A DNA stretch of 11,462 nt, taken from positions 1 to 11,462 of the forward strand of contig CALZNR010000014.1 in NCBI GenBank assembly GCA_945827565.1. The letters are read 5' to 3'. The stretch is from an uncultured Prevotella sp. (GTDB lineage: Bacteria; Bacteroidota; Bacteroidia; Bacteroidales; Bacteroidaceae). Of this stretch, positions 1-7,543 are shown in pieces; within the stretch, counting starts at the first letter, position 1; the number at the start of each line of letters is the position of its first letter. The translations under genes were made by a program, and so were the position numbers. Under the pieces are notes generated by a model. The model had not been told where the DNA came from. It was given only the letters and a program-made list of their open reading frames with translations, and made no database searches.

Positions 1-10
1 CAAAAGACCG

Positions 11-18
11 CAAAGGTA
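11..18 (-). promoter_or_regulatory. Possible leftward Bacteroidetes -7 element
   Basis: On the minus strand this reads TACCTTTG, matching the Bacteroidetes -7 consensus TAnnTTTG. It would drive a gene off the left edge, divergent from the lipoprotein gene at 126. No TTTG is present at the expected 19-21 bp upstream, so the call rests on one element. I see no matching rightward promoter in 1-125; that stretch is AT-rich with a short AATTC/GAATT inverted repeat around an A8 run. Confidence 0.3.
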
Positions 19-125
19 ATTCAAAAAAAAGAATTGTAATTCATAGAACCTACCTTAACAATAGACTGTGCACCCTCAAGCGCAACACAGCAAAGGGGCA
101 ACAGAAAAGAATACAGACAATAACC

Positions 126-611
126 ATGACACAGAAACGGATGACTAAACTACAGGTTTGGATAAGCCTTGCGGCACTGACACTGGGCATGATGAGCCTC
201 AACGGATGCCGCAGCGATGCACAAGACGAAGCTAACAAACTGCTGGAAGAGGCAGAGGCAATGTACAACAAAAAACAATATGCCGAGGCACTGCTGGTGC
301 TCGACTCGCTGAGGTACATCTACCCCACTGCCATCCATGCACGCCACGAGGCACTGAAACTGAAACAAGACATAGCACTGAAGCAGGCACAGCAGGAACT
401 GGCGCTGGTGGATAGCGCACTGCAAGCGGTGAACGCCAACTACAAATACCTGCAGGGAAAGGTGGAACGGGAAAAAGCCGACCTCTGTGTAACGCCACAG
501 GCACTGGAGTTGCTCACCCGCACCCGCATCAAGCGCGACTCGCTGCAAACACAGTTTGATGTGCTCTGTGCCAAGATAAAATATATCAACAAGAAGAAAA
601 AGGAGAATTGA
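126..611 (+). CDS. Small predicted lipoprotein with TPR-like and coiled-coil segments
   Basis: I do not recognise a named family. The 161-residue product starts with a basic segment and a hydrophobic stretch (about residues 9-23), followed by a lipobox LNGC with the lipidated cysteine at residue 28. Acidic residues soon after it (RSDAQDE, 29-35) may act as a Bacteroidetes lipoprotein surface-export signal, but this is inference. Residues 33-66 look like a TPR-type helix pair (motif YNKKQYAEALLVLDSL). Residues 77-115 are helical and charged, coiled-coil-like, and the C-terminus is very lysine-rich. An alternative start is the ATG at 141, which also keeps the signal peptide. The gene is monocistronic in this window, bounded by its own terminator and by a new promoter downstream. 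It may be a cell-envelope scaffold, but no function can be assigned. Confidence 0.8.
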   Translation: MTQKRMTKLQVWISLAALTLGMMSLNGCRSDAQDEANKLLEEAEAMYNKKQYAEALLVLDSLRYIYPTAIHARHEALKLKQDIALKQAQQELALVDSALQAVNANYKYLQGKVEREKADLCVTPQALELLTRTRIKRDSLQTQFDVLCAKIKYINKKKKEN

Positions 612-626
612 GTTCTCCTTTTTTTT
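597..626 (+). terminator. Intrinsic terminator of the lipoprotein gene
   Basis: The arms 597-607 (AAAAAGGAGAA) and 613-623 (TTCTCCTTTTT) pair over 11 bp around the loop TTGAG, and the T run continues to 626. The stop codon TGA (609-611) spans the loop and its edge. The last Ts also form part of the -33 element of the next promoter. Confidence 0.85.
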
Positions 627-654
627 GTAGATTGCATCAAAATGCCTAATTTTG
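624..654 (+). promoter_or_regulatory. Bacteroidetes-type promoter of the DUF1599-tpiA-folE operon
   Basis: There is a -33 TTTG at 624-627, a 19-bp spacer and a -7 TAATTTTG at 647-654, which exactly fits TTTG-N19-TAnnTTTG. The start of transcription would be near 660. That leaves about 37 nt of A-rich leader before the ATG at 697 but only a few bases before the ATG at 667, which favours 697 as the true start. Confidence 0.8.
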
Positions 655-696
655 CACACAGATAGAATGCCTGTTACAACAAACAACAAACAAGAT

Positions 697-1257
697 ATGG
701 CTACACACGAAAAGAACACGCAAGAGCAATTTGAACAAGCCATGCAGGAGTGCCGCACTCTGTTCGAGAAAAAATTGCACGACTACGGTGCTTCGTGGCG
801 TATTCTCAGACCATCATCACTGACCGACCAGCTGTTTATCAAGGCAAAACGCATACGCAGTCTGGAAATCAAAAAGGTGTCGATGGTGGGCGAAGGCATC
901 AAGCCAGAGTTTGTGGCACTCATCAACTACGGCATCGTGGGACTGATACAGCTGGAACACGGATTTGCCGATACCGTTGACATCACCAACCAACAGGCAA
1001 TGACGCTCTACGACAAAGCCGCCAACGAGGCACTGCAACTGATGCTGAAGAAAAACCACGACTACAACGAAGCGTGGAGAGGCATGAGGGTGAGCAGCTA
1101 TACCGACTTTATACTGACCAAGATAGAGCGCATTAAGGAGATTGAAAACCTGCAAGGAGATACCTTGGTGAGCGAGGGAATAGACGCCAACTACATGGAC
1201 ATCATCAACTATGCCGTGTTTGGCGTCATCAAACTAAACGAACAAGAGGCTGGGTGA
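697..1257 (+). CDS. DUF1599-family protein with two tandem repeats of the domain
   Basis: The 186-residue protein consists of two copies of one helical domain. Residues 14-88 and 106-182 share the order K-x-HDY-x3-WR (K26, HDY 28-30, WR 34-35; K119, HDY 121-123, WR 127-128), then an S/T-D segment, a basic helix, EGI (66-68 and 160-162) and INY (76-78 and 170-172). These are hallmarks of DUF1599 (PF07659, as I recall also described as a nucleotide-modification-associated domain). The conserved H, D, E and N residues suggest a metal- or nucleotide-binding helical enzyme, possibly acting on nucleotides, but no reaction is established. The reading frame stays open upstream to a TTG at 652 and an ATG at 667; 697 is preferred because of the promoter position and the A-rich leader (ACAAACAAGAT). 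It is the first gene of the operon and overlaps the next by 4 nt. Confidence 0.85.
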   Translation: MATHEKNTQEQFEQAMQECRTLFEKKLHDYGASWRILRPSSLTDQLFIKAKRIRSLEIKKVSMVGEGIKPEFVALINYGIVGLIQLEHGFADTVDITNQQAMTLYDKAANEALQLMLKKNHDYNEAWRGMRVSSYTDFILTKIERIKEIENLQGDTLVSEGIDANYMDIINYAVFGVIKLNEQEAG

Positions 1258-3323
1258 AAACGCTGAAAATCATCGCCGTCAACGTGTGCCGCATGGTGGT
1301 GGCTGTTACATTCATCCTGTCGGGCTTTGTGAAGGCCGTAGATCCCGCAGGCACCAACTACAAGATAGCCGACTATCTGGAGGCACTGTCGCTGCAAGGC
1401 ATGGTGCCCGAGTCCATGATAACACTGACCTCGGTGACACTGTCGGCACTGGAGTTCTGCATCGGAGTGAGCCTGCTCTTTGCCATCAGGCGAAGAGAAA
1501 CCTCACGCGTGGCCCTGCTCTTCATGGTGGTGATGACGGGCATGTCGGTGTGGATAGCCGTGGCCAATCCAGTGAGCGACTGCGGATGCTTTGGCGATGC
1601 CATCAAGCTGACCAACGCCGAGACACTGTGGAAGAACATCGTGTTGCTGGCATGTACCGCCACACTGTGTGCCATGCCACTGAAGATGCCGCGCTTCATA
1701 AGCAGCAGCAGTCAGTGGATAGTAATCAACTACTCAGCGGTGTTCATATTGGCGGTGTCGTGCATAGGACTGTACTACCTGCCACTGTTCGACTTCAGAC
1801 CCTACCACACGGGAGCAAACCTCTTGAAAAAGATGGAGATACCCGAAGGGGCAGAGCAACCGCAGTTTGAAACCACCTTTATTCTGCAGAAGGATGGTGT
1901 GACAAAGGAGTTTACGCTGGACAACTACCCCGACTCCACCTGGACCTTTGTAGATAGCAAGACGGTGCAGACAAGCAAGGGATACGAACCAGAGATAAGC
2001 GACCTGAGCATCGTGCGGTGCAACGACAACGAGGACGTGACACAGCAGATACTGCAACACAAAGGCTACACCTTTCTGCTGATAGCACCACGCCTGGAAG
2101 ATGCCGACGACGGCCGACTGGACCTTATCAATCTGGCCTATGAATATGCCTACGAGGAGGGAGTGCCCTTCTACTGCCTCACTGCAAGCAGCGAGCAAGG
2201 CATCAGGGGATGGCAACTGCTCACAGGAGCCGAATACCCCTTCTACCATACAGACATGACGGTGCTGCAAACCATGGTGCGGAGCAATCCGGGACTGATG
2301 TTGCTGAAAAACGGCACCGTGGTGCGCAAGTGGAGCTGCAACAACCTGCCAGAGGAAGAGCAGCTGACACAACCGCTGGACCGGGCAGAGATAGGAAAAA
2401 TGCCCCACAACTCTACCGGCAAGCGCATCGCCAACATCATAGCGTGGTACGTGCTGCCACTGCTGATACTTTCCATCACCGACCGCCTGTGGGCATGGAG
2501 CAGATGGATAAGAAAGAAAGAGAAGTCTAACAAGATATTTCAATTTTTAAAGAGAAAGAAAATTATGAGAAAAAAAATCGTAGCAGGCAACTGGAAGATG
2601 AACATGAACCTGCAAGAAGGTGTGGCTCTGGCTAAAGAACTGAACGACACACTGAACGCTGAAAAGCCCAACTGCGGCGTAGTGATCTGCACTCCCTTTA
2701 TCCACTTGGCAAGCATCGCACAGTTCCTGAACCAAGACATCATCGGCTTGGGAGCAGAAAACTGCGCCGACAAGGAGAAGGGCGCATACACCGGTGAGGT
2801 GTCTGCAGAGATGGTAAAGAGTACCGGTGCACAATATGTTATCCTGGGTCACTCCGAGCGTCGCGGCTACTATGGCGAGACTCCCGAAATACTGAAAGAG
2901 AAAGTGCTGCTGGCACTGAAAAACGGCTTGAAGGTAATCTTCTGCATCGGAGAGAGCCTGGAAGAGCGTGAGGCCAACAAGCAGAACGAGGTGTGCAAGG
3001 CAGAACTGGAAGGAAGCGTGTTCAACCTGAGCGCAGAGGAATTTAAGAATGTCATCATCGCCTACGAACCCATCTGGGCCATCGGTACCGGCAAAACCGC
3101 CACTGCCGAACAGGCAGAGGAGATACACGCCTTTATCCGCAGCACCGTGGCAGAAAAGTACGGCAAAGAGGTGGCTGAAGAGACCTCTATCCTCTATGGC
3201 GGCAGCTGCAAGGCAAGCAACGCACCCGAACTGTTTGCCAAACCCGACATCGATGGCGGTCTGATTGGCGGCGCATCACTCAAGGTGGCAGATTTCAAAG
3301 GCATCATCGACGCCTGGAAATAA
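1254..3323 (+). CDS. DoxX/BT_3928-type membrane protein, open in frame into tpiA
   Basis: Translation starts at a GTG that overlaps the DUF1599 stop (GTGA, 1254-1257), so the two are coupled. Residues 1-437 form the membrane protein. Four DoxX/MauE-like TM helices (about 8-28, 55-77, 85-104, 125-142) carry the motif DCGCFGDA (109-116, C110 and C112). TM5 (about 157-175) leads to a periplasmic thioredoxin-like domain (about 205-385) without a CxxC, and TM6 (about 391-410) to a basic cytoplasmic tail. The family is thought to act in envelope redox or electron transfer, but its substrate is unknown. The oddity is that no stop occurs before tpiA: residue 438 is the tpiA initiator methionine. A TAA lies at 2528-2530 in the -1 frame, just after an AGAAAGAAAGAGAAG repeat, so the stop was probably lost by a short indel (biological or sequencing). 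The predicted topology would leave a fused isomerase in the cytoplasm. Confidence 0.7.
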   Translation: MKTLKIIAVNVCRMVVAVTFILSGFVKAVDPAGTNYKIADYLEALSLQGMVPESMITLTSVTLSALEFCIGVSLLFAIRRRETSRVALLFMVVMTGMSVWIAVANPVSDCGCFGDAIKLTNAETLWKNIVLLACTATLCAMPLKMPRFISSSSQWIVINYSAVFILAVSCIGLYYLPLFDFRPYHTGANLLKKMEIPEGAEQPQFETTFILQKDGVTKEFTLDNYPDSTWTFVDSKTVQTSKGYEPEISDLSIVRCNDNEDVTQQILQHKGYTFLLIAPRLEDADDGRLDLINLAYEYAYEEGVPFYCLTASSEQGIRGWQLLTGAEYPFYHTDMTVLQTMVRSNPGLMLLKNGTVVRKWSCNNLPEEEQLTQPLDRAEIGKMPHNSTGKRIANIIAWYVLPLLILSITDRLWAWSRWIRKKEKSNKIFQFLKRKKIMRKKIVAGNWKMNMNLQEGVALAKELNDTLNAEKPNCGVVICTPFIHLASIAQFLNQDIIGLGAENCADKEKGAYTGEVSAEMVKSTGAQYVILGHSERRGYYGETPEILKEKVLLALKNGLKVIFCIGESLEEREANKQNEVCKAELEGSVFNLSAEEFKNVIIAYEPIWAIGTGKTATAEQAEEIHAFIRSTVAEKYGKEVAEETSILYGGSCKASNAPELFAKPDIDGGLIGGASLKVADFKGIIDAWK
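2565..3323 (+). CDS. tpiA: Triosephosphate isomerase
   Basis: This cytoplasmic glycolytic enzyme interconverts dihydroxyacetone phosphate and glyceraldehyde 3-phosphate. The 252-residue product has the normal full length. Visible hallmarks are AGNWKMN with the catalytic asparagine and lysine (N9, K11), GHSERR with the catalytic histidine H96, [12 protein letters not shown] with the catalytic glutamate E168 and the mobile loop 6 (about 169-177), and the phosphate-binding YGGSCK (211-216) and GGLIGGASL (231-239). The ATG at 2565 follows an AT-rich leader (AAGAGAAAGAAAATT), as expected for an independently initiated Bacteroidetes gene. Upstream, the DoxX-like frame runs into it without a stop, so some product could be made as a membrane-tethered fusion. 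All catalytic residues are intact, and the enzyme is probably the operon's main housekeeping product. Confidence 0.97.
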   Translation: MRKKIVAGNWKMNMNLQEGVALAKELNDTLNAEKPNCGVVICTPFIHLASIAQFLNQDIIGLGAENCADKEKGAYTGEVSAEMVKSTGAQYVILGHSERRGYYGETPEILKEKVLLALKNGLKVIFCIGESLEEREANKQNEVCKAELEGSVFNLSAEEFKNVIIAYEPIWAIGTGKTATAEQAEEIHAFIRSTVAEKYGKEVAEETSILYGGSCKASNAPELFAKPDIDGGLIGGASLKVADFKGIIDAWK

Positions 3324-3351
3324 TCATAGGGTAAAAACAAAGACTGAACGC

Positions 3352-4080
3352 ATGAAGCATTTGATTGCAATGCTCACCATACTCTTCTGCATCGGCACCA
3401 GTGCCGATGCACAGAGTTTTACCGAGCGCCTGCAGAAAAGCAATAAATGGCAGGGCAAAATAGAGATTCACCAAAGCGAGGAGATAACACAACTGGTGAA
3501 CGGTAGCCACGTGGGCTCCAATCAAGTGAAAACAGAAGCACCTGCCATACAGCCCAGAACAGTGATTATAGAGCGACCTGGGAACACATCGCCAAGCAGT
3601 GTGGCAACGGCAAAAAAAACAACAGAGACAACAGCAAAAAAAGCTGAGCCAACGGTCAAGAAACCAGAGGCCACAGTAAATCTCAAGAAGTCTGAGACCA
3701 CTCCCAAGAAGCAGGAAACAACCACTGCCAAGAGGCAGGTGGCAATCACAGACACCCTACCAGCCACTGACGACAACACCACACCAGAGACCCGCAAGAA
3801 GGTGGTGAGAAACGCCTACAAGGTGAACGGCTACAGGGTGCAGATATATGCCGGAGGCAACACACGAAAAGACCGCCAGAAGGCAGAAAAAATAGGCAAC
3901 GAGATAAAGGCACTGTTCCCCACGGAGCCTATCTACGTGCATTTCTACTCACCCAGATGGATATGCCGCATGGGCAACTACCGCACCTACGAAGAGGCTC
4001 ATGCCATCCTTACCCAAGTGAGAGAGGCAGGATATAACCAGGCCTCGATAGTAAAAGGAAAAATCAGTGTGGCCTACTAA
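3352..4080 (+). CDS. Secreted SPOR-domain protein
   Basis: The 242-residue protein has a signal peptide (hydrophobic 4-17, likely cleavage after SADA at residue 20). A polar linker follows, including a Lys/Thr/Glu-rich low-complexity stretch (about 88-128, repeated units such as KKTTETT, KKAEPTV, KKPEATV, KKSETTP and KKQETTT). The C-terminal SPOR domain (about 159-236) contains GYRVQIYAGGN and the later WICRMGNYRTYEEA. SPOR domains bind denuded glycan strands of septal peptidoglycan, so the protein probably acts in the periplasm at the division site or cell wall; that role is inferred from the domain. The reading frame is open upstream into tpiA, but the ATG at 3352 places the signal peptide correctly. 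It starts 28 nt after tpiA. Confidence 0.9.
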   Translation: MKHLIAMLTILFCIGTSADAQSFTERLQKSNKWQGKIEIHQSEEITQLVNGSHVGSNQVKTEAPAIQPRTVIIERPGNTSPSSVATAKKTTETTAKKAEPTVKKPEATVNLKKSETTPKKQETTTAKRQVAITDTLPATDDNTTPETRKKVVRNAYKVNGYRVQIYAGGNTRKDRQKAEKIGNEIKALFPTEPIYVHFYSPRWICRMGNYRTYEEAHAILTQVREAGYNQASIVKGKISVAY

Positions 4081-4166
4081 GCGCAGCAAGCAACAGCAAG
4101 TGCCACACCTCTCGATACACATTATAGGTGGACAAGAAAAAACACACCCCAACTACTTGAAACATC

Positions 4167-4775
4167 ATGGATTTTGAAACGGAAAAAACCGAACAACAAA
4201 TAACCAAAGAACAACAGGAACTGAACGAACTGTCGGCACACTACAAGGCCATTTTAGGACTACTGGGCGAAGACAGCAGCAGAGAAGGACTGCTAAAAAC
4301 CCCCATGAGAGTGGCAAAAGCCATGAAGGTGCTGACACGAGGCTACGAAATGGATGCCCACAAGGTGCTTACCGATGCACTGTTTAAAGAAGAATACAGT
4401 CAGATGGTCATCGTGAAAGACATCGATTTCTTTTCGCTCTGCGAACATCACATGCTGCCATTCTATGGCAAAGTGCACGTGGCCTACATTCCCAACGGCT
4501 ACATTACCGGACTGAGCAAGATAGCACGCGTGGTAGATATCTACTCACACCGCCTGCAGGTGCAGGAGCGCATGACACTGCAAATCAAGGAATGTATTGA
4601 AAAAACGCTGCACCCGCTGGGCGTCATGGTGGTGGTGGAAGCCAAACACATGTGCATGCAGATGCGTGGCGTGGAGAAACAAAACTCCATTACAACCACC
4701 AGCGACTTTAGCGGTGCCTTCAATCAGGCAAAGACACGCCAGGAGTTTATGAACCTGATACACAACAACCGATAA
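4167..4775 (+). CDS. folE: GTP cyclohydrolase I
   Basis: FolE converts GTP to 7,8-dihydroneopterin triphosphate, the first step of tetrahydrofolate (and often queuosine-type) synthesis, in the cytoplasm. The 202-residue protein has the usual length and the complete active site. The zinc ligands are C92 and H95 in [13 protein letters not shown] and C163 in [10 protein letters not shown], with active-site H94 and H161, matching C110, H113, C181, H112 and H179 of the E. coli enzyme. The substrate-binding core includes [11 protein letters not shown] (111-121) and SHRLQVQER (127-135). The N-terminal 25 residues are charged and variable, as is normal for the family. The 86-nt gap after the SPOR gene holds no clear promoter or terminator, so it is probably co-transcribed with tpiA. 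Confidence 0.97.
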   Translation: MDFETEKTEQQITKEQQELNELSAHYKAILGLLGEDSSREGLLKTPMRVAKAMKVLTRGYEMDAHKVLTDALFKEEYSQMVIVKDIDFFSLCEHHMLPFYGKVHVAYIPNGYITGLSKIARVVDIYSHRLQVQERMTLQIKECIEKTLHPLGVMVVVEAKHMCMQMRGVEKQNSITTTSDFSGAFNQAKTRQEFMNLIHNNR

Positions 4776-4799
4776 GCAACAAACTAAAAAACAACCACA

Positions 4800-5375
4800 A
4801 TGAGACAGGCTGACAGGGGAACTTACGAAAAAGATTCATACAGCAAGGAATTGGGAAGAAGCTGTTTGTTCAAAATATTCAAACTGGGCGGTGTGATCAT
4901 CTTGCTGCTGATTATCGCCATTTTAACCGTCCCCACAGAAAAGCGCATGAAGAAGGGCGCATTTGATGCAGTAGTACTGTGCATCCTGGGCGACTTGGTG
5001 GGCGAGCAGGACCGTGCCGATGACTTTGCCAGAAACATGTCGTCGATGGTGACCCGATTAGACTCTACCTCTAACAACATAGAACAGGTGGTCACCTTCT
5101 CCAAGTTAAATACCATGGAGGTGTATAACCACCTGTTCTATTCCACTCTGTATATTCATAATTCAGCACGCCCCCAGGGTGTAAGGGCTGCCATCGGCAT
5201 ATTCGGCTTGGTGATACCCACCGTGGGCAGCAATGATTTTCTGCTCAACATAGAGCCCATGCAGTTTGAAAATAAAAACCGCATATTGGGAAGACCCGTT
5301 GAACCCGGAGAGGCTCCGCTGAGCGACCCGCTGGATTATGACGACGATTACAATCCTTATGAGATAGGTCACTGA
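4800..5375 (+). CDS. Unrecognised single-pass membrane protein, last gene of the operon
   Basis: I do not recognise this 191-residue protein. It has a polar 25-residue cytoplasmic N-terminus, one strongly hydrophobic segment (about 29-43, GGVIILLLIIAILTV) and then PTEKRMKKGAFDAV, a Pro-plus-basic pattern directly after the membrane seen in several small Bacteroidetes membrane proteins. The remaining 130 residues are soluble and mixed, probably periplasmic if the N-terminus is inside, and the end is acidic (LDYDDDYNPYE, 178-188). There is no lipobox and no known catalytic motif. It begins 24 nt after folE, so it is probably co-transcribed with it. Its stop codon overlaps the 3' end of the convergent arabinofuranosidase gene by 7 nt, within an inverted repeat. 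Confidence 0.75.
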   Translation: MRQADRGTYEKDSYSKELGRSCLFKIFKLGGVIILLLIIAILTVPTEKRMKKGAFDAVVLCILGDLVGEQDRADDFARNMSSMVTRLDSTSNNIEQVVTFSKLNTMEVYNHLFYSTLYIHNSARPQGVRAAIGIFGLVIPTVGSNDFLLNIEPMQFENKNRILGRPVEPGEAPLSDPLDYDDDYNPYEIGH

Positions 5376-5390
5376 CGTGAGTGACCTATC
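5363..5390. terminator. Perfect inverted repeat spanning two convergent stop codons
   Basis: The arms GATAGGTCAC (5363-5372) and GTGACCTATC (5381-5390) are exact reverse complements around an 8-nt spacer. The + strand stop (TGA, 5373-5375) and the - strand stop (5369-5371) both fall inside it. Neither side has a clear T run, so it is a possible bidirectional or Rho-assisted terminator or an RNA 3'-end stabiliser rather than a classical intrinsic terminator. Confidence 0.5.
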
Positions 5391-7357
5391 ACATAGATTC
5401 TGAACGACATCGCAGGAAGCTTATCGGTGAGCACGGCACCTTTTTTGCCGCTCTCGCACTGAGCCACACCCTTGACAGGCACAATCTTCTCTGGCTGGTC
5501 AAGGGTATTTTCGTCATCCATCTCACTGTGTGAGAGTGTGAGTGTAGATGCCTGTACGGCACCTTTCATGCCTTGCAGATTGAGTTGGACAGGCTGTTCC
5601 TGCTTAGAGGTGTTGATCACCTTCACTATCACTTCGCCCGTATTCTTGTCTGTAACGGCACTGGCAAAGAGGCCATTCTGACCTTCCTGACCAGCCACAG
5701 GCTTACCAGCCATTGTCAGTGGCAGCACGTGTGTGCCCTTATGGGTGGAATACATCTGCTGCACATAATAGCTCACCGACTTGAACATACGGGTGTTGTC
5801 GAACCATATCAGGTCGGGACGCCACTGCCATCCTTCCACATGAGCCAGCAACGGAGCATAGGCTGTCATGTGCACCACATCGGCATTGCGCTCCAAGTCG
5901 GTCATAAAGGCAGCCTCATAGAGCGACGTTTCATAGTGGTTCCACTTCTTGCCCTTGCCATGGCAGGCATACTCACCGGCAAACACCTTGGGCCCCTTGC
6001 GGTCGTAGCTCTCATAGCGCAGACCGTGGCTCAGGAACCACGCCTCTGGACGGTAGAAATGCTCATCCACCAAATCCACCTTCTGCTGCTTCATGGCCTT
6101 CCAGCCCAGCTCAAACATCTTGCCTTCAGAGTCAGGACCACTGGTGCCTATCAGTTTAATGTTGGGATATTTTGCCCTGATGGCCTTGACAAACGGCTCT
6201 AAACGCTCATAATATAATGTGTCCCACTGCTCGTTGCCCACTCCAAGATACTTCATGTTGAAGGGAGCAGGGTGGCCCATCTCTGCACGTTTCTTTCCCC
6301 AGACGGTGGTGGTGTCGCCATTGGCAAACTCTATCAGGTCGAGACAGTCGTCGATATAGGGTTTCAGTTCATCTACAGGTACATGCGCCTTGGGATTGTT
6401 ACGGTTCTGGAACTGGCACGACATTCCCACATTGAGCACAGGAAGAGGCTCTGCACCAATATCTTCAGACAGTTGGAAAAACTCGAAGAAGCCCAAGCCA
6501 TAGCTTTGGAAATAGTCGGGATAGAAGCGATGGGGGAAGGTATATTCCCAACGGTTTTCATTGAGCGGACGGTTCTCTACCGGTCCGATGGTGTTTTTCC
6601 ACTGATAGCGGGTGGCAAGATCCACACCCTCTACAATGCAACCACCGGGGAAGCGCAGCACACCGGGATGCTGGTCGGCAAGAGCCTGTGCCAAATCTCT
6701 GCGCATACCGTTTTCTCTGTTCTTGAAAGTATTGACGGGAAACAGACTGACATGCTCCAAATCAATGGCATTGCGGCCGTTGAGATAGATGCGCAGGGCA
6801 GCCTTGTTCATGGTGACAGGCGACTTGAGCTGCACCTCATAGCGTGCCCACTTGCGGTTCTGCACCTTGAGCTGTGCACCTGCAAACTCCTGACGTTCGC
6901 CCATGGTAGAGGGGTCTATCAACTGCACGGTAATCTGGGCAGTTCCTTTGAGAGAGCGGGCCCACACGGTGAAGCGATAAGTTTCTCCCTTCTTCACACC
7001 GATACCAAAGAAGCCCTCATTGACCAATCCCGTGCGGCGGTCGGTATGACCAGGATAACTGAGGCGCACATAATGCGGACAGCGCTCAAACGGACCATCA
7101 TTGAGTAGTGCCACCTTTCCAAAGGTTTGCCAACCCATGAAATGCTGCGGGAACTCGAAGGAGCGGTTCTTGACCAATTCTCCATACAAACCGCCATCGG
7201 CAGCATAGTTGATATCCTCAAAGAAAAGACCATACATGGTGTTTTGGATAGGTGCTCCCGCCTTTTTGGTATTCACATCCATCACCGCCGTTTGGGCAGA
7301 TGCAAACACAGAAGTCATGGAAGCGAAGAGCGCGATGAATAATTGACGTTTTAGCAT
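5369..7357 (-). CDS. GH51 alpha-L-arabinofuranosidase, secreted
   Basis: This enzyme removes non-reducing terminal alpha-L-arabinofuranose from arabinoxylan, arabinan or derived oligosaccharides. The 662-residue protein starts at the ATG at 7357, giving a signal peptide (MLKRQLFIALFASMTSVFASA, cleavage near residue 21). The open frame continues to a TTG at 7402, which adds an unlikely N-terminus. Residues about 80-205 resemble a CBM4/16-type beta-sandwich (TYRFTVWARSLKG, WARYEVQL). The GH51 barrel contains LRFPGGC (234-240), the acid/base E376 in GVGNEQW and the nucleophile E462 in FAGEYA. A C-terminal beta domain runs to the end. Export to the periplasm or beyond fits oligosaccharide trimming. 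It is divergent from the pentose symporter and has its own promoter. Linkage specificity cannot be read from sequence. Confidence 0.93.
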   Translation of the reverse strand: MLKRQLFIALFASMTSVFASAQTAVMDVNTKKAGAPIQNTMYGLFFEDINYAADGGLYGELVKNRSFEFPQHFMGWQTFGKVALLNDGPFERCPHYVRLSYPGHTDRRTGLVNEGFFGIGVKKGETYRFTVWARSLKGTAQITVQLIDPSTMGERQEFAGAQLKVQNRKWARYEVQLKSPVTMNKAALRIYLNGRNAIDLEHVSLFPVNTFKNRENGMRRDLAQALADQHPGVLRFPGGCIVEGVDLATRYQWKNTIGPVENRPLNENRWEYTFPHRFYPDYFQSYGLGFFEFFQLSEDIGAEPLPVLNVGMSCQFQNRNNPKAHVPVDELKPYIDDCLDLIEFANGDTTTVWGKKRAEMGHPAPFNMKYLGVGNEQWDTLYYERLEPFVKAIRAKYPNIKLIGTSGPDSEGKMFELGWKAMKQQKVDLVDEHFYRPEAWFLSHGLRYESYDRKGPKVFAGEYACHGKGKKWNHYETSLYEAAFMTDLERNADVVHMTAYAPLLAHVEGWQWRPDLIWFDNTRMFKSVSYYVQQMYSTHKGTHVLPLTMAGKPVAGQEGQNGLFASAVTDKNTGEVIVKVINTSKQEQPVQLNLQGMKGAVQASTLTLSHSEMDDENTLDQPEKIVPVKGVAQCESGKKGAVLTDKLPAMSFRIYVIGHSRQ

Positions 7358-7431
7358 TGAACAATTCTTTTTTGTGGCACACCTGGTTAGGAAATGCGCC
7401 AAAGGTTAATAAATAGATGAGGTTTCTCGGA

Positions 7432-7463
7432 CAAAATTAGTTAAAAAGTCAATACAGCGCAAA
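7432..7463 (-). promoter_or_regulatory. Promoter of the arabinofuranosidase gene
   Basis: On the minus strand, TTTG (7463-7460), a 20-bp spacer and TAATTTTG (7439-7432) match the Bacteroidetes promoter. Transcription would start near 7425, giving a leader of about 68 nt before the ATG at 7357, so the TTG at 7402 is not the preferred start. The promoter lies back to back with that of the symporter. Confidence 0.75.
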
Positions 7464-7482
7464 GTTTTTCGGTTAATTATTG

Positions 7483-7490
7483 TACTTTTG
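7483..7490 (+). promoter_or_regulatory. Probable -7 element of the symporter gene
   Basis: TACTTTTG matches TAnnTTTG and would start transcription near 7497, about 47 nt before the ATG at 7544. The position 19 bp upstream holds CAAA, not TTTG, so there is no consensus -33. A weak -33 is compatible with a need for an activator, which is inference only. The 186-bp gap 7358-7543 contains both divergent promoters and AT-rich sequence, and no gene. Confidence 0.4.
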
Positions 7491-7543
7491 TCTTAATTTG
7501 AAAAACAACTAAAACGAATAACCTTAAAGAAACAACTACAGAA

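Noticed and set aside
652..696. Upstream TTG (652) or ATG (667) start for the DUF1599 gene
   Set aside because: The TTG lies inside the -7 element and the ATG at 667 leaves almost no leader; 697 has a normal A-rich leader and gives a family-like N-terminus.
2511..2530. Programmed -1 ribosomal frameshift ending the DoxX-like protein at the TAA at 2528
   Set aside because: The site has no X-XXY-YYZ slippery heptamer and I see no obvious downstream stem-loop; an indel in the short repeat is simpler.
1734..2543. 269-codon minus-strand open frame opposite the DoxX-like gene
   Set aside because: Cys/His/Gln-rich composition typical of a shadow frame; the plus strand has clear membrane and thioredoxin-like domains.
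7358..7402. TTG-initiated N-terminal extension of the arabinofuranosidase
   Set aside because: The signal peptide begins at the ATG at 7357; the extension would bury it behind a non-signal segment.
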